From positions 23,345,666-23,409,665 of the forward strand of contig OX485807.1 in NCBI GenBank assembly GCA_950295325.1: a DNA stretch of 64,000 bases, in the 5' to 3' direction. The number at the start of each line of letters is the position of its first letter. Position 1 is the stretch's first letter. Under the pieces are notes generated by a model. The model had not been told where the DNA came from, did no database searches, and worked only from the letters and a program-made list of their open reading frames with translations. Position numbers and translations under genes: made by a program. This DNA comes from Polytrichum commune (Eukaryota; Streptophyta; Polytrichopsida; Polytrichales; Polytrichaceae). This document shows, piece after piece, positions 40,241 to 49,258 of the stretch.

Positions 40241-40835
40241 CGCTCTCTCCTTCTCTCCCCTCCTCTTTTTTCTTTCTCTCTTTTTCTTCCTCTCTTCCTC
40301 CGCGCCAAGCGCCGCTCTTGGAAACGCCGCCGCCGCTTTCCATAGCGCCGCGCCAAGCGCTTCCTTTCGCACCTTTTGCTTTTGTCTTGGTCGCGCCGCT
40401 TCCTTTCATTCTTCTTTCTCCTTCATTCCTGTCCTCCTCTCTGATGCTTCTCCTCCTCTTCTCTCATTCTATTCCTCTTGTTATTGTCTTCCTCTTGTTA
40501 TTCTCTCTTCTTGGTCCAGAGTGTTAGCTTTGAGTGAGTTCGGAGCGGTTTATTGTGTTGAACTCCTTACTTGTTTTGTAAATTTCATGCATGGAGTGAT
40601 TTTAGGTTGAGTAGAAGTGAGCACGGTCGAGTGTGATAGAAAGGTAGAGGTCTTTCAAATTAGGCCTGAGTTTGCAAGAATCAGGGGGTTTGTGAGAAAG
40701 TTTTAGGGTGCTTGAGAGATTCATTGTGTTTCTGAGGTCTTTGTGAGAGTTGTTCTTTAGTGCCACAACAGAGTTTCTGAGTCTGGTTGTAAGAAGCAGA
40801 TTGTGAGAGCAGCTTTCAAGAGTTTGAAAGACAAG
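40241..40835 (+). other. Likely 5' untranslated exon of the ParB/methyltransferase-like gene
   Basis: A CT-rich tract starts at about 40241, typical of plant leaders. The segment ends at AAG|GTAAGC (donor at 40836) and the matching acceptor TTGCAG at 41833 lies directly before the start ATG. A 134-codon frame beginning at 40206 is low-complexity Ser/Leu/Phe and is probably not a protein. Exact transcription start unknown. Confidence 0.45.
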
Positions 40836-41028
40836 GTAAGCAATTTGCATCAGTGCACACAATTTGCATCATTCCCTTTAGGTTCCTGTTACATATACAA
40901 TGCATAAGCATTGTATATGTTGCCGAAGCATTAAACATGCATCTGGAAACACAGTAGTTTGGGGAGACGACCCAAACTCATATTAAAATATAATAAATAT
41001 TTGAATTGCAGCCTAAAATGAACTAAAT

Positions 41029-41193
41029 GTTTGGGTCGATCGACCCAAACATTGCAGCGTCTTGTTTGGGTCGAGCGACCCAAACATTGCAGCGTCTTGT
41101 TTGGGTCGAGCGACCCAAACATTGCAACCTCTTGTTTGGGTCGAGCGACCCAAACATTGGAGCCTCATTATGTTTGGGTCGCTCGACCCAAAC
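41029..41193. repeat. Palindrome array A: five sites, about 35-bp period
   Basis: Perfect-arm sites start at 41029, 41064, 41099, 41134 and 41172. The central dinucleotides are AT, AG, AG, AG and CT. The first is a perfect 26-bp palindrome (41027-41052). Spacers are short and similar (CATTGCAGCGTCTT type), so the unit was amplified in tandem. A decayed copy lies upstream at 40957-40977. Confidence 0.95.
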
Positions 41194-41669
41194 ATTACAG
41201 GGAGAAGAAGTAAACCACATTGTAAAATATAAAAGAACTTTGAAAATGAAGTAAATGTTTGGGTCGTTCGACCCAAACATTGCAGTCTAAAATGAATGGG
41301 TTGAGCTTCCTAAACTTGCAGCCTCATCATGTTTGGGTTGCTCGACCCAAACATTACAGGGAGAAGAACAAACCACATTGTAAAATATAAAAGAACTTTG
41401 AAAATGAAGTAAATGTTTGGGTCGTTCGACCCAAACATTGCAGTCTGAAATGAATGGGTTGAGCTACCTAAATTTGCAGCCTCATCATGTTTGGGTCACT
41501 CGACCCAAACATTACACGGAGAAGAACTAAAACACATTGTAAAATATAAAAGAATTTTGAAAATTAAGTAAATGTTTGGGTCGTTCGACCCAAACATTGC
41601 AGTCTGAAATGAATGGGTTAAACTACATAAATTTGCAGCCTCATCATGTTTGGGTCGCTCGACTCAAAC
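41172..41669. repeat. Palindrome array B: about 158-bp tandem repeat with two sites per unit
   Basis: About three units plus a partial. Sites at 41172, 41331, 41489 and 41648 have centre CT; sites at 41257, 41415 and 41574 have centre TT. Spacing is 158-159 bp in both series. Three CT-series sites carry one substitution each (GGGTtG, GTCaCT, GACtC), all C-to-T or G-to-A. A further degenerate site lies at 41785-41806. Confidence 0.9.
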
Positions 41670-41833
41670 ATTGCAGGGTGACCACCTAAACCATAATTTA
41701 AAATCTAAAAGATCTTTTAAAACGACTTTGAAAATTAAGTAATGTTTGGGTTAATCCTCCAAATGTTAAATGCACATTGCAATACTTTGGGTCGATCGAC
41801 CGAAACTCACAGTTTCGATTTCTTGGGTTGCAG

Positions 41834-44800
41834 ATGGCCCCTAAAAAGAGACCAGGTGAAAGGTGGTTCATGCTCGCGCCAGACCACCTTTGGCAGGAGT
41901 ATGAAACTCCACAGGACGATTCTTACGTCCCAAAAGATGGCGTCGTTCTGGCATGGTCCGTTCAGGTGGTGAAGGCATCCATGTTCAAGCTGCTATTCGT
42001 GGTGAAGGTGGGGACCCACGAGCAGCACACCTGGGCAACGCTGACGGGATGGGAGGTTGCGTCTGTCCAGTCTCTCGGGGACTATGTAGACGTCATACTG
42101 GAGAACTCCGCCGTGCAGAACGTCCACATGTTCATGCACCAGTTCTCCGAGCCCTTCGACCCCCTGTACGCCAAGGAGACCTGCGTCGACCCTGAAACCA
42201 TACAACCGGAGGCCATATTCATAGATGGCAGTGTAACCAACACGAAGGTTGCGAGCAGGTTCACGAAGTTAAAACAGGCCATCACGGTTCTAAACAAGGC
42301 GCTGCAAAGCAAACCCAAGACACAACAGCCTGTGAGGTGGAAGGCACCGACGGAAGAAGGCGCAGGGTCCTCAAGACCACAAACTGTGAGGAAACCGCGG
42401 GCGGTCCCTGTGGAGTCGAGACGGACAAGTACTACAACAACGCCGGCTGATAGCGAGACGCCAACGCCATCAACAAGCCGTCAAACGACCCCTTCCAAAA
42501 GGGGAAGAGAGTCATCGGTGATGACTGACGAGCCTGTTTCCCCGGAGCTCCGGATGCCGAAGCCTGGCCAGGAGGTGGATGCAGGCGAAATACAAAAAAT
42601 AAACACCAACTTCGAAACAAAATGCCTGCACTGCTTCTTCATGGGCAGGGACTTCAAGTTCGAGGTCAACATTGCGCAGTGCCACCTTGCGCCACCCGAG
42701 AAATGTGTCCGAGCCAAGGAGGACGCCTACGTCGACTGGATGGTCGCTCAAATCTTGGGCGGGCAGTTCAAGGACGACAGGCAGACGATTGTTGTCATGC
42801 CACAAGGGTTGAAGAGAATGCCGACGCCTGATATGTGGCCGACAATCTCCAAAGGAGACTTCTAGTTGATTGACGGGCAGCACAGTGTGGAGGCATAAAA
42901 AAAAATCCAGCTGATGACCGAGTGGAACGACCCGAACAACCAGAAGGAGAAACTAAAAGTTTGGAAGGCTTTGGTGGTTTGGTCGGACAACGAGACGGTC
43001 CTCAGCGACATCTCCAGGTTCTTCAACATGGGGAACAAAAAGAGGGCCTATCAGGCATCGTGAATCAGAAACATCATGGCCTCGTGGGAGGTGTGGGAGT
43101 TTTATGGCAGGCCTCCCAGGGAAAGGGAGAATGCTAAAGATAAGAACCCCAAATGGGAGGTGAGTATGTTTGGGTCGACCGACCCAAACTCTTTCATTGT
43201 TTTAGTGTCTTCAACAAATTCATAGTTTGGGTCGCTCGACCCAAACTCTTGCATGGCTTTGTTGTCTTTACCAGGTTTATAGTTTGGGTCGATCGACCCA
43301 AACTGCTGTTTCATTTGTTATTCCATGAGATGTTGTCTAACATGAATTGTTGGCTACGTGTGCAGGACTTCAAATATCAGATGATCAATAAATTCTCCTC
43401 GATAGATAATGCTAGCCACAAGCAAAAAAAATATAACGAGTTGCGAGGAGAAATATATTTGATCACCACGTCCGACTCCGTGTGGGGAAAATGGAGGAGT
43501 GTTTTTGAAAAACACGAGACGGGGGACCTTATGGACCCCGACACCGGCATGCTCTTCAACCAGACTACGCGCTTCAAGCAAATGAAGCCTCTGGTGAGGG
43601 AGTTCTTCAGAGCGCTTCAAGGTCTTTCCGAGACAGAGATGGGAAAAGCGGCGTCCCACATCCTACACGTGGAGACGACGGCGAAGAGATGCTGGGTCCA
43701 CCCCAAGATCGTCTTCACCAAACCCAAGATCTTCGTCCCTTCATGCTACACCATGAAGGAATGGACGGAGAACAGGAAGAAGAAGACGACCATCGTCCAA
43801 GAGCTGCACAAGCTGGTGCCCGAGAAGAAGCTCATCGTGGACGGAGAGGTCGACGAGGCGCACTGGAGGGCCTTCAAAGCCGAATATAAGTTCACCAGTG
43901 CGTCCATGGCGGCACTCATGAGGGAGGCGGGAGACGACTTCCTCAGATCCAAGCTCGTGAAGGGGGGGAGGAACCGGGTGCTTCCCGAACACTCAGCGCG
44001 GGCCTTCTCCAACTTCATAAAGGAGAAGAAGATCGTCAGTTTCGAAGGCGATGCGCAATTCAACATGGTCACCGTCGAGCCTCTCAGGATCCAAGGTTGG
44101 CCGGGCTCTGAGTCCAGGAAGGCGATCAGGACTAAAGCCGGGGACCGCTTCCCCTTCGGAATGATAGACTTCAGGAATATCCCTGGAGCCTCATTCGAGG
44201 GGACTATGAGCACCCCTTTTTACGATGCTTTCTTGTCGAAGTTCGTGGACTACGCCAGCCCCAAATTCAGGGAGGTCGACGTCTGGCTCTGGATTGTCGA
44301 GGACAGGAGGGCAGAGCAGGTTTACGAGATCGTGCGCAAATTGCAGCCGGAGTATGCCGTCTCGAAATCTCACTACGTTGCTGCACCGGCGGAGGGGGCG
44401 TACAACACGTTGAAAGACAAGAAGACGAAGATCGTCAACGTGTTGTGCTTGTACTTCGTGTACAAAGCTGATCTACTTAAGGTGCCCAACCATCCTATAG
44501 CCAGGATGGAAAAGCTCTTCCAAGTCCAAAAAGGGTTGGGTACCAGCAGGAGCTTGTATGACGAGGCGAAGTACGCCAACTACCCCGCGGATGAGCTGCG
44601 CATGGAGTTCTACCTGCGGATGATGAGGACCCTCACCAAGAGAGGGGACTGCATCTTCAACGTTTTCGGGGGATCCAAACCGATTTTTGCAGCAATGGTA
44701 AGCAAAGAACCCTGAAAGCCCTATACGGACGGTTTGGGTCGAGCGATCCAAATTGTGTTTGCCCCTAGTTTGGGTCGAGCGACCCAAACTGTGCACGCCC

Positions 44801-46448
44801 TAGTTTGGGTCGAGCGACCCAAACTGGGTATGCCCATAGTTTGGGTCGCTCGACCCAAACTGTGCATGCCCTAGTTTGGGTCGCTCGACCCAAACTAACT
44901 ATTCTTATTTTATTTTGGATGTCATTTTTCCTTACTCTTCATTAGTTTATACTAATACTATTGATTTGGATTGTGCAGATGTCTGGGTTGAACATCTACT
45001 CCTATGTGGAGGATGCCGATGTTCAATTTTACAGGACCCAGAAGGCACTGGCCAAGAAAATGGACATCCTTGACTGGATACCCGGATCCTACGTTGAAGA
45101 GATAGTCGAGGGGGGCGAGAATCCTTTGGATATGGCGAGGCGAATCAACCCGGGTGAATTCGCCATGCGTGCCCCCGTTCAATTGCCAAAGCCGCTCATC
45201 GGGTTGCATCCGGGCAATCCGTCGATGGGAGCAGGTGGCGAGGTTGGGGAGGAGGGGGGGGAGGAGGAGGAGGAGGAAGCAGAGAAAGTGGAGGGGGAGG
45301 TGGAGGAAGGGGCAACAGGATTCACTCAAGAATCCGAGGCCCCTCAGCGGAAGAAGGCCATGCGGGCTGCCACGCCGCAAAGCAGGCTGGTGCCCGCGTT
45401 GACGGTGGACGACGCGAAGGACATGTACTCGAGGGACGCGACGGCCACCTTCAGGGAGCGGAGAAGGATGAAGGGGAAGAAGCTGTACGGGGACTATGCG
45501 GTGGAGGAGACAATCGCAATAAGCTCAGAGGACGAGGACGACATGGAACTCGCCAAGAGGCTGAGGTCGGATCCTGCCTCCCCCAGAGCGTTCGCCGGGA
45601 ATGTGAGGGTGAAACCGGAGGTCCTCACCGTGGAGGAGGCGAACGCAAAAATGCTCCGAGACGAGGAGCAGCGTGTGCGACTGCAGAGGGCTGCTGCCGA
45701 GGAACCCTCGGTCCGCAACGAAGTGGCGGAGTTGAGGGCTCTCCTGTTGGAGCAGGAGCGGCAAAGGGCGATGGCCCAAACTCCGTCCCAAGCGGAGCTC
45801 ATCACGCAAGTGATCCAGGGCATGCTGGCGCAGGGATTGGTGATGGCTCCCCCGAGTTCATTCCCGCACTTGCCCGCAGGCTTCCCGCCACAGGATATCG
45901 CCCCGCGGCCCACGCTGCAGCATTCCTTCAGCTTCGCACAGTTGCTGCAGCCGCACGCCCGTCCTTACGCGCCCGTCCAGCATGTGGACGACCCCAACCT
46001 TTGGCGCATCCCCGGTGCGTCCAGCTCGTTGGCGCCCCCGCCGCTCCGGCCTCCCATCCTCTCGCCCCCACACCACCAGCGGGACGACCCCCACATGTTT
46101 GGGTCGTCCGACCCAAACAGTGCCGACGTTGCAGCGTCCCAGAGCGACGCTCGCCAAGCAGCAGGGTTTGGGTCGGCCGACCCAAACCCCGTCCCCGACC
46201 AGAGCCCGGTGGACGAGGGCATGTTAGACGTTGAAGGCCCGCAAGGGCCTGGTGATACCTCTACTCCTAACCCAGTCGATGAACCAATGCATGATGCGCA
46301 TGCGGAGGTTGGGTTGGGACAAAGGCCTGACAGTCAGCCTTTGCAGGAGCAGGTTGCGGCTGACGTCGTCGTCGGAGGCGGCGGTGACAGAGGTGGGGCA
46401 GCGCAGGCGATGCCGGCATCAACGTCGTCAAGGCACGACCAAGGCGAG
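41834..46448 (+). CDS. Spliced gene with ParB/Srx-like domain and DNA-methyltransferase-like region; first exon has three in-frame stops
   Basis: Exons 41834-43159, 43366-44697 and 44979-46448 are all joined in phase 0 with GT-AG introns (1376 codons with stops counted). Residues 345-351 read LIDGQHS, the DGQHR-type signature of ParB/sulfiredoxin folds. Residues 865-905 (MRTLTKRGDCIFNVFGGSKP then IYSYVEDADVQFY) resemble the SAM-binding F-x-G-x-G/T segment and following acidic residue of N6/N4 DNA methyltransferases. Residues about 703-720 sit where DPPY is expected, but DFRN is seen. ParB-methylase fusions are known in bacteria and phages. The exon-4 tail holds an acidic run, a SUMO-interaction-like AISSEDEDD, a Glu/Arg-rich coiled coil and a Pro-rich stretch. 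Stops at 42863, 42896 and 43061 break the ParB region. The domain calls are from motifs only. DNA binding and methylation are inferred roles. Confidence 0.5.
42863..43063 (+). pseudogene. Three in-frame stop codons in the ParB-like exon
   Basis: TAG at 42863-42865, TAA at 42896-42898 and TGA at 43061-43063 interrupt a frame that otherwise stays collinear and protein-like to the donor at 43160. Two sit where Trp codons (TGG) would fit the local sequence, consistent with G-to-A changes. Either this copy is decaying or an unannotated splice avoids the segment. Confidence 0.7.
43160..43365 (+). other. Intron with three palindromes at 57-bp spacing
   Basis: Donor GTGAGT, acceptor GTGCAG. Perfect-arm sites start at 43168, 43225 and 43282 with centres AC, CT and AT. 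The spacing is exactly 57 bp twice, with related spacer text (TGTCTT-A-CA). The first site starts 8 bp after the exon end. Confidence 0.8.
44698..44978 (+). other. Intron with five palindromes at 35/36-bp spacing
   Basis: Donor GTAAGC, acceptor TGTGCAG. Sites start at 44732 (decayed, GCGATCCAAAT), 44768, 44803, 44839 and 44874, with centres AG, AG, AG, CT and CT. Spacing alternates 36, 35, 36, 35 bp. Spacers share TGTGCA-GCCCTA. Confidence 0.85.
46097..46187 (+). repeat. Two palindromes inside the coding exon
   Basis: Sites at 46097-46118 (centre TC) and 46166-46187 (centre GC) have perfect arms and are read in frame as FGSSDPN and FGSADPN in the Pro-rich tail. They use the same frame of the palindrome. 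The arms match the intron copies base for base, although many synonymous changes would be free. Confidence 0.9.
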
Positions 46449-46967
46449 GTAATGCACTGACCCCACTCAGTTTGGGTCGGTCGACCCAAACTCCATGGGT
46501 CTTTGTCTTCTTGCCTTGGTCGTGTCCCCTAGCTACCCTAAACTCACACACACGTCGCCCCCCCCCCCCCCGGCACTCGCGCCCTTCGCCACATCCCCCC
46601 GACCATTCGTTCGTCCACCTACCCCGGCTTGCGACGAAGTCTTCATCACGGCGGCCCGTCTCTTCAAATTTTCTTAGATTTAGAAGTAGGCTAGTTTGAA
46701 CGCATCGTTCAACGCGGCTCCCCCCAATCAAAATGTACATAGAGCATTGTATACAATACAATCACCATTTTTGACTCCTATATACTTGTATATTGTGTTT
46801 GAATGTATTTTGTATGCTCTTGTCTCTCTTGTATCCCTTGTTGCACCCCCCTCCAAAATGAATCAATTGGTTTTGTGTTTGCACCAAGAACACTCGTTTC
46901 CTTAATGCTTCGTTTGGACATAGCATGACATAAGTCGCCCACCGTTTTCTCTCGCTCGTATCCGCAG
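46449..46967 (+). other. Intron with one palindrome (46470-46491, centre GT)
   Basis: Donor GTAATG and acceptor TATCCGCAG after a pyrimidine-rich tract. The remaining sequence has a C run at 46557-46571 and no coding frame that I can support. A second acceptor (GAGGGCAG at 47026) would extend the intron to 47026. Confidence 0.6.
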
Positions 46968-47785
46968 GGCTCGGAGCATAGCGTAGCGGCTCCCCGACGC
47001 TCTTCTCCAAGGAGCGCAGAGGGCAGCACGGCGGCCCCCCCGGTTTTACCCGCCCCGCCCCGCCCCCGCTGCCGAAGAAACGATTCCTGGTGTTAGACCT
47101 GAACGGTGTCCTCGTGCAGTGCGTTCATTGCCCTAGGGCCCCCACAGTGCCCTTTTGCAAGCCCGAGGATGCTAATTACGACGGGCCGCCCACGTTCATA
47201 AAGAGCAAGCTAGTTCACCTCCGCCCGTGGCTTCGGACCTTCCTCCAGATCGCCCAACAACGATGGTGGGTGGTCGTGTGGAGCTCCATGACGGCCGAGA
47301 ACACCAATGCGGTCGTGGAGTTCATCTTCAAGGGCATCGAGCCCCCCTGCATGGTCCTAGCACAGGAAGCCTGTAGAATATTGTACACACAGGACGGCAA
47401 AGTCGTCAAAAAACCAAACAACCCCGCTTCCCCCCAATACCTCAAGGTCTTGAAGCCCATTTTTTGGGACCAGCGACCGTCCTTGATAGGCGTCCCCTAC
47501 GACGTCCGCCCCACCCGCGAGAACACGCTCATAGTGGACGACAGCGCCGCAAAGAACATGTTGAACCCGACGGCCAACTTCATAGTGTGCCCTACCTGGA
47601 CGGTCGAGAAGGTCCGGGACCGATTTTTGTTAGACCTTAGTAAATACCTCCAGGCGCTCTGGGGAAGCGGACTTCCCGTAAACAATTTTGTTAGGAATAA
47701 TCCCATAGGCGAGAGATACTTGGATCCACGAGACCATTTGTACAGAGAGTTGTTATCTCACGCGAAATTTAACAAGCTCATTTGA
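46968..47785 (+). CDS. FCP1/NIF-like HAD phosphatase exon
   Basis: Encodes a HAD-fold phosphatase of the plant FCP1-homology type. Motif I is VLDLNGVL (47090-47113), with the usual DLNG of the plant branch. Motif II is WWVVVWSSMT (about 47264-47293) and motif IV is NTLIVDDSAAKN (about 47522-47557). The C-terminus has FVRNNPIGERYLDP and a stop at 47783-47785. With the acceptor at 46967 the frame is shifted relative to motif I in a C-rich tract. With the acceptor at 47026 the join to the previous exon is phase 0 and in frame (HGGPPGFTRPAPPPLPKKRF). So no frameshift need be assumed. Whether the phosphatase is fused to the upstream ParB/methyltransferase-like protein or made separately is open. 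Confidence 0.7.
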
Positions 47786-47928
47786 GACAGTACGTGTGTT
47801 TGTATGTGCGTGTGTGTATATGCGCCTGCCCATTTTGTGTAATTTACGCTTCATATGTATCTTGATTTTCACGCGCTCTATCTCCCCCCTTTTCCTTGGG
47901 TTTTGTTTTGTTCCAATTTTGGCTCCAG

Positions 47929-48738
47929 CGTTTGGAGCCCTCGATTGACGTCGTCAGCGAGTCAGACTTGGGGAGCTTCTTCTACGAGACCGTTTACGAC
48001 GCCGCGTCAACCATCGACTACTCCAAGGAGCCTCTTGACGCCGGCGTCGTCGATAGCCCCCCACCCAAGCAAATCTTCCGGCGATCTGCGTCCCCGTCAC
48101 CGTTCAAAGGCATAAATCGCAAATGCGTCCGGACATCCCCCTCTCGGCCCGGCGGCAGTAGTACACCTCAACGGCGGCTGCGGATGGACGCTCGGCCTAC
48201 GAAGAGTGGAACCCTTCCTATTCCTTTGCGGGATGCCTTGCCCCTCCTCGCCAACTCCGACGGGAACGCCCCCGGTGACAAGGTGAACCCCCCCCAACCC
48301 CCCCAAAAAACATGGTTATCCGCGCATTACAATCATTTTGCACTTAAAAAATGATCGTGTGACACGTTTGGGTCTTCCTCCCTAAACTAACACATGTGTT
48401 CTTGCGTTGACGCGTTGCAGGTTGCTCCCACCCGTAAACCTATGCGGTCTAGTGCGTCCATCGAGTTGGAGCGTTTCTACTCCATGACCAGAAATGCAAG
48501 ACAATCCACTTCATCGTATTCAAATTCTTCGTCGTATAATTCGGGCGGCCGACGGAATACAAAATGTGTTATTGATGGCGTTCACCCCAAGAATGGCTAT
48601 AGTCGCGGGGCGGAGATTTTCAGGAATGTTGAAGCAATGCGAGCAAAAGAAGCTGCAGCAAAAGAAAAAGAGGCAAAAGAAAAAGAGGCAAAAGAAAAAA
48701 AAGCAAAAGAAAAAGAGGTAGTATCCGAGGCTAGATAG
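47929..48738 (+). CDS. Two further coding exons, Lys/Glu-rich tail
   Basis: Exons 47929-48282 (RLEPSIDVVSESDLGSFFYE onward) and 48421-48738 join in phase 0 (GACAAG|GTGAAC ... GTTGCAG|GTTGCT). The second ends in AKEKEAKEKEAKEKKAKEKE and a stop at 48736. No domain is recognised. The phase-0 start after TTGGCTCCAG suggests splicing from an upstream phase-0 exon, i.e. an alternative 3' end to the phosphatase exon, whose own stop lies before this acceptor. The intron between them contains a decayed palindrome at 48366-48387. Confidence 0.45.
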
Positions 48739-48777
48739 GCCATAGTAGGCGTAGGGTTTTGGGCCATAGGCAAGAAC

Positions 48778-49155
48778 ATTTTGGGTCGCACTATCCAATG
48801 CATGTGTGGTGTTAGCATGATATGCATTTTACATGCCATACTTTGTATGTTTTTTTTTGCAATAATACAAGTTAGACATGATTTCCCCTTCCATATGGTC
48901 TAAGGTTTGGATTGCCCTACCTAAACCATCACAAATATGAGTTTGGAATATTTTGTATGCAATATTATATTGGTTAACATATTAACCCTTCAATAAGATC
49001 TATGGCTTGGATTGCCCTACCTAAACCATATTCATACAAGCTCTAATATTTTGTGTGCAATAATATGAATGTTTTAAGGTTTCCCCTTAAATGTGGTCTA
49101 AGATTTGGATTGCCCACCCTAAACCATCACAAATATGAGTTATTTATGGGGTTCT
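48778..49155. repeat. Right subterminal repeats of the element
   Basis: Three diverged direct copies of TTTGGATTGCCC-ACCTAAACC, two of them followed by ATCACAAATATGAGTT, lie at about 48905-48945, 49005-49035 and 49091-49141. A decayed GGGTCG-palindrome half lies at about 48782. Subterminal direct repeats are typical of CACTA-type elements. The core looks like a degenerate form of the palindrome. Confidence 0.55.
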
Positions 49156-49258
49156 TGGTCTAAACACCTGCTTCAAAGTGTTCGCATCTTACAACTTTCT
49201 CCAATATGTGTTCCATTTATCCTTGTTCTTATTTATGTGAATGTCTCAAAATGCCCAA

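Larger units (their letters stand above)
40836..41833 (+). other. 5' UTR intron carrying most palindrome copies
   Basis: Bounded by GTAAGC and TTGCAG. It contains 11 copies of the 22-bp GTTTGGGTCG-NN-CGACCCAAAC palindrome (8 with perfect arms, 3 with one mismatch) and two more decayed copies, in two tandem arrays described separately. Confidence 0.55.

Noticed and set aside
40206-40610. 134-codon open frame as a secreted or membrane protein
   Set aside because: It is created by a pyrimidine-rich leader (Ser/Leu/Phe low complexity) and is followed by a clean donor site; no domain.
41029-41193. CRISPR-like array (22-bp palindromic repeats every 35 bp)
   Set aside because: Spacers are only about 13 bp and nearly identical, the sites also occur singly in other introns and exons, there are no cas genes, and the DNA is eukaryotic.
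41013-41280. Several overlapping small open frames on both strands with repeated FGS-DPN or LGR-TQT peptides
   Set aside because: They are translations of the palindrome array; a palindrome gives the same peptide on both strands. The region lies in a 5' UTR intron.
42863-43063. RNA editing or programmed readthrough removing the three stops
   Set aside because: No nuclear editing of this kind is established in plants and no readthrough context is visible; decay by substitution is simpler.
46968-47089. Frameshift in a C-rich tract before the phosphatase
   Set aside because: An acceptor at 47026 restores a phase-0 in-frame join, so a frameshift is not required, although the 46967 acceptor has the better pyrimidine tract.
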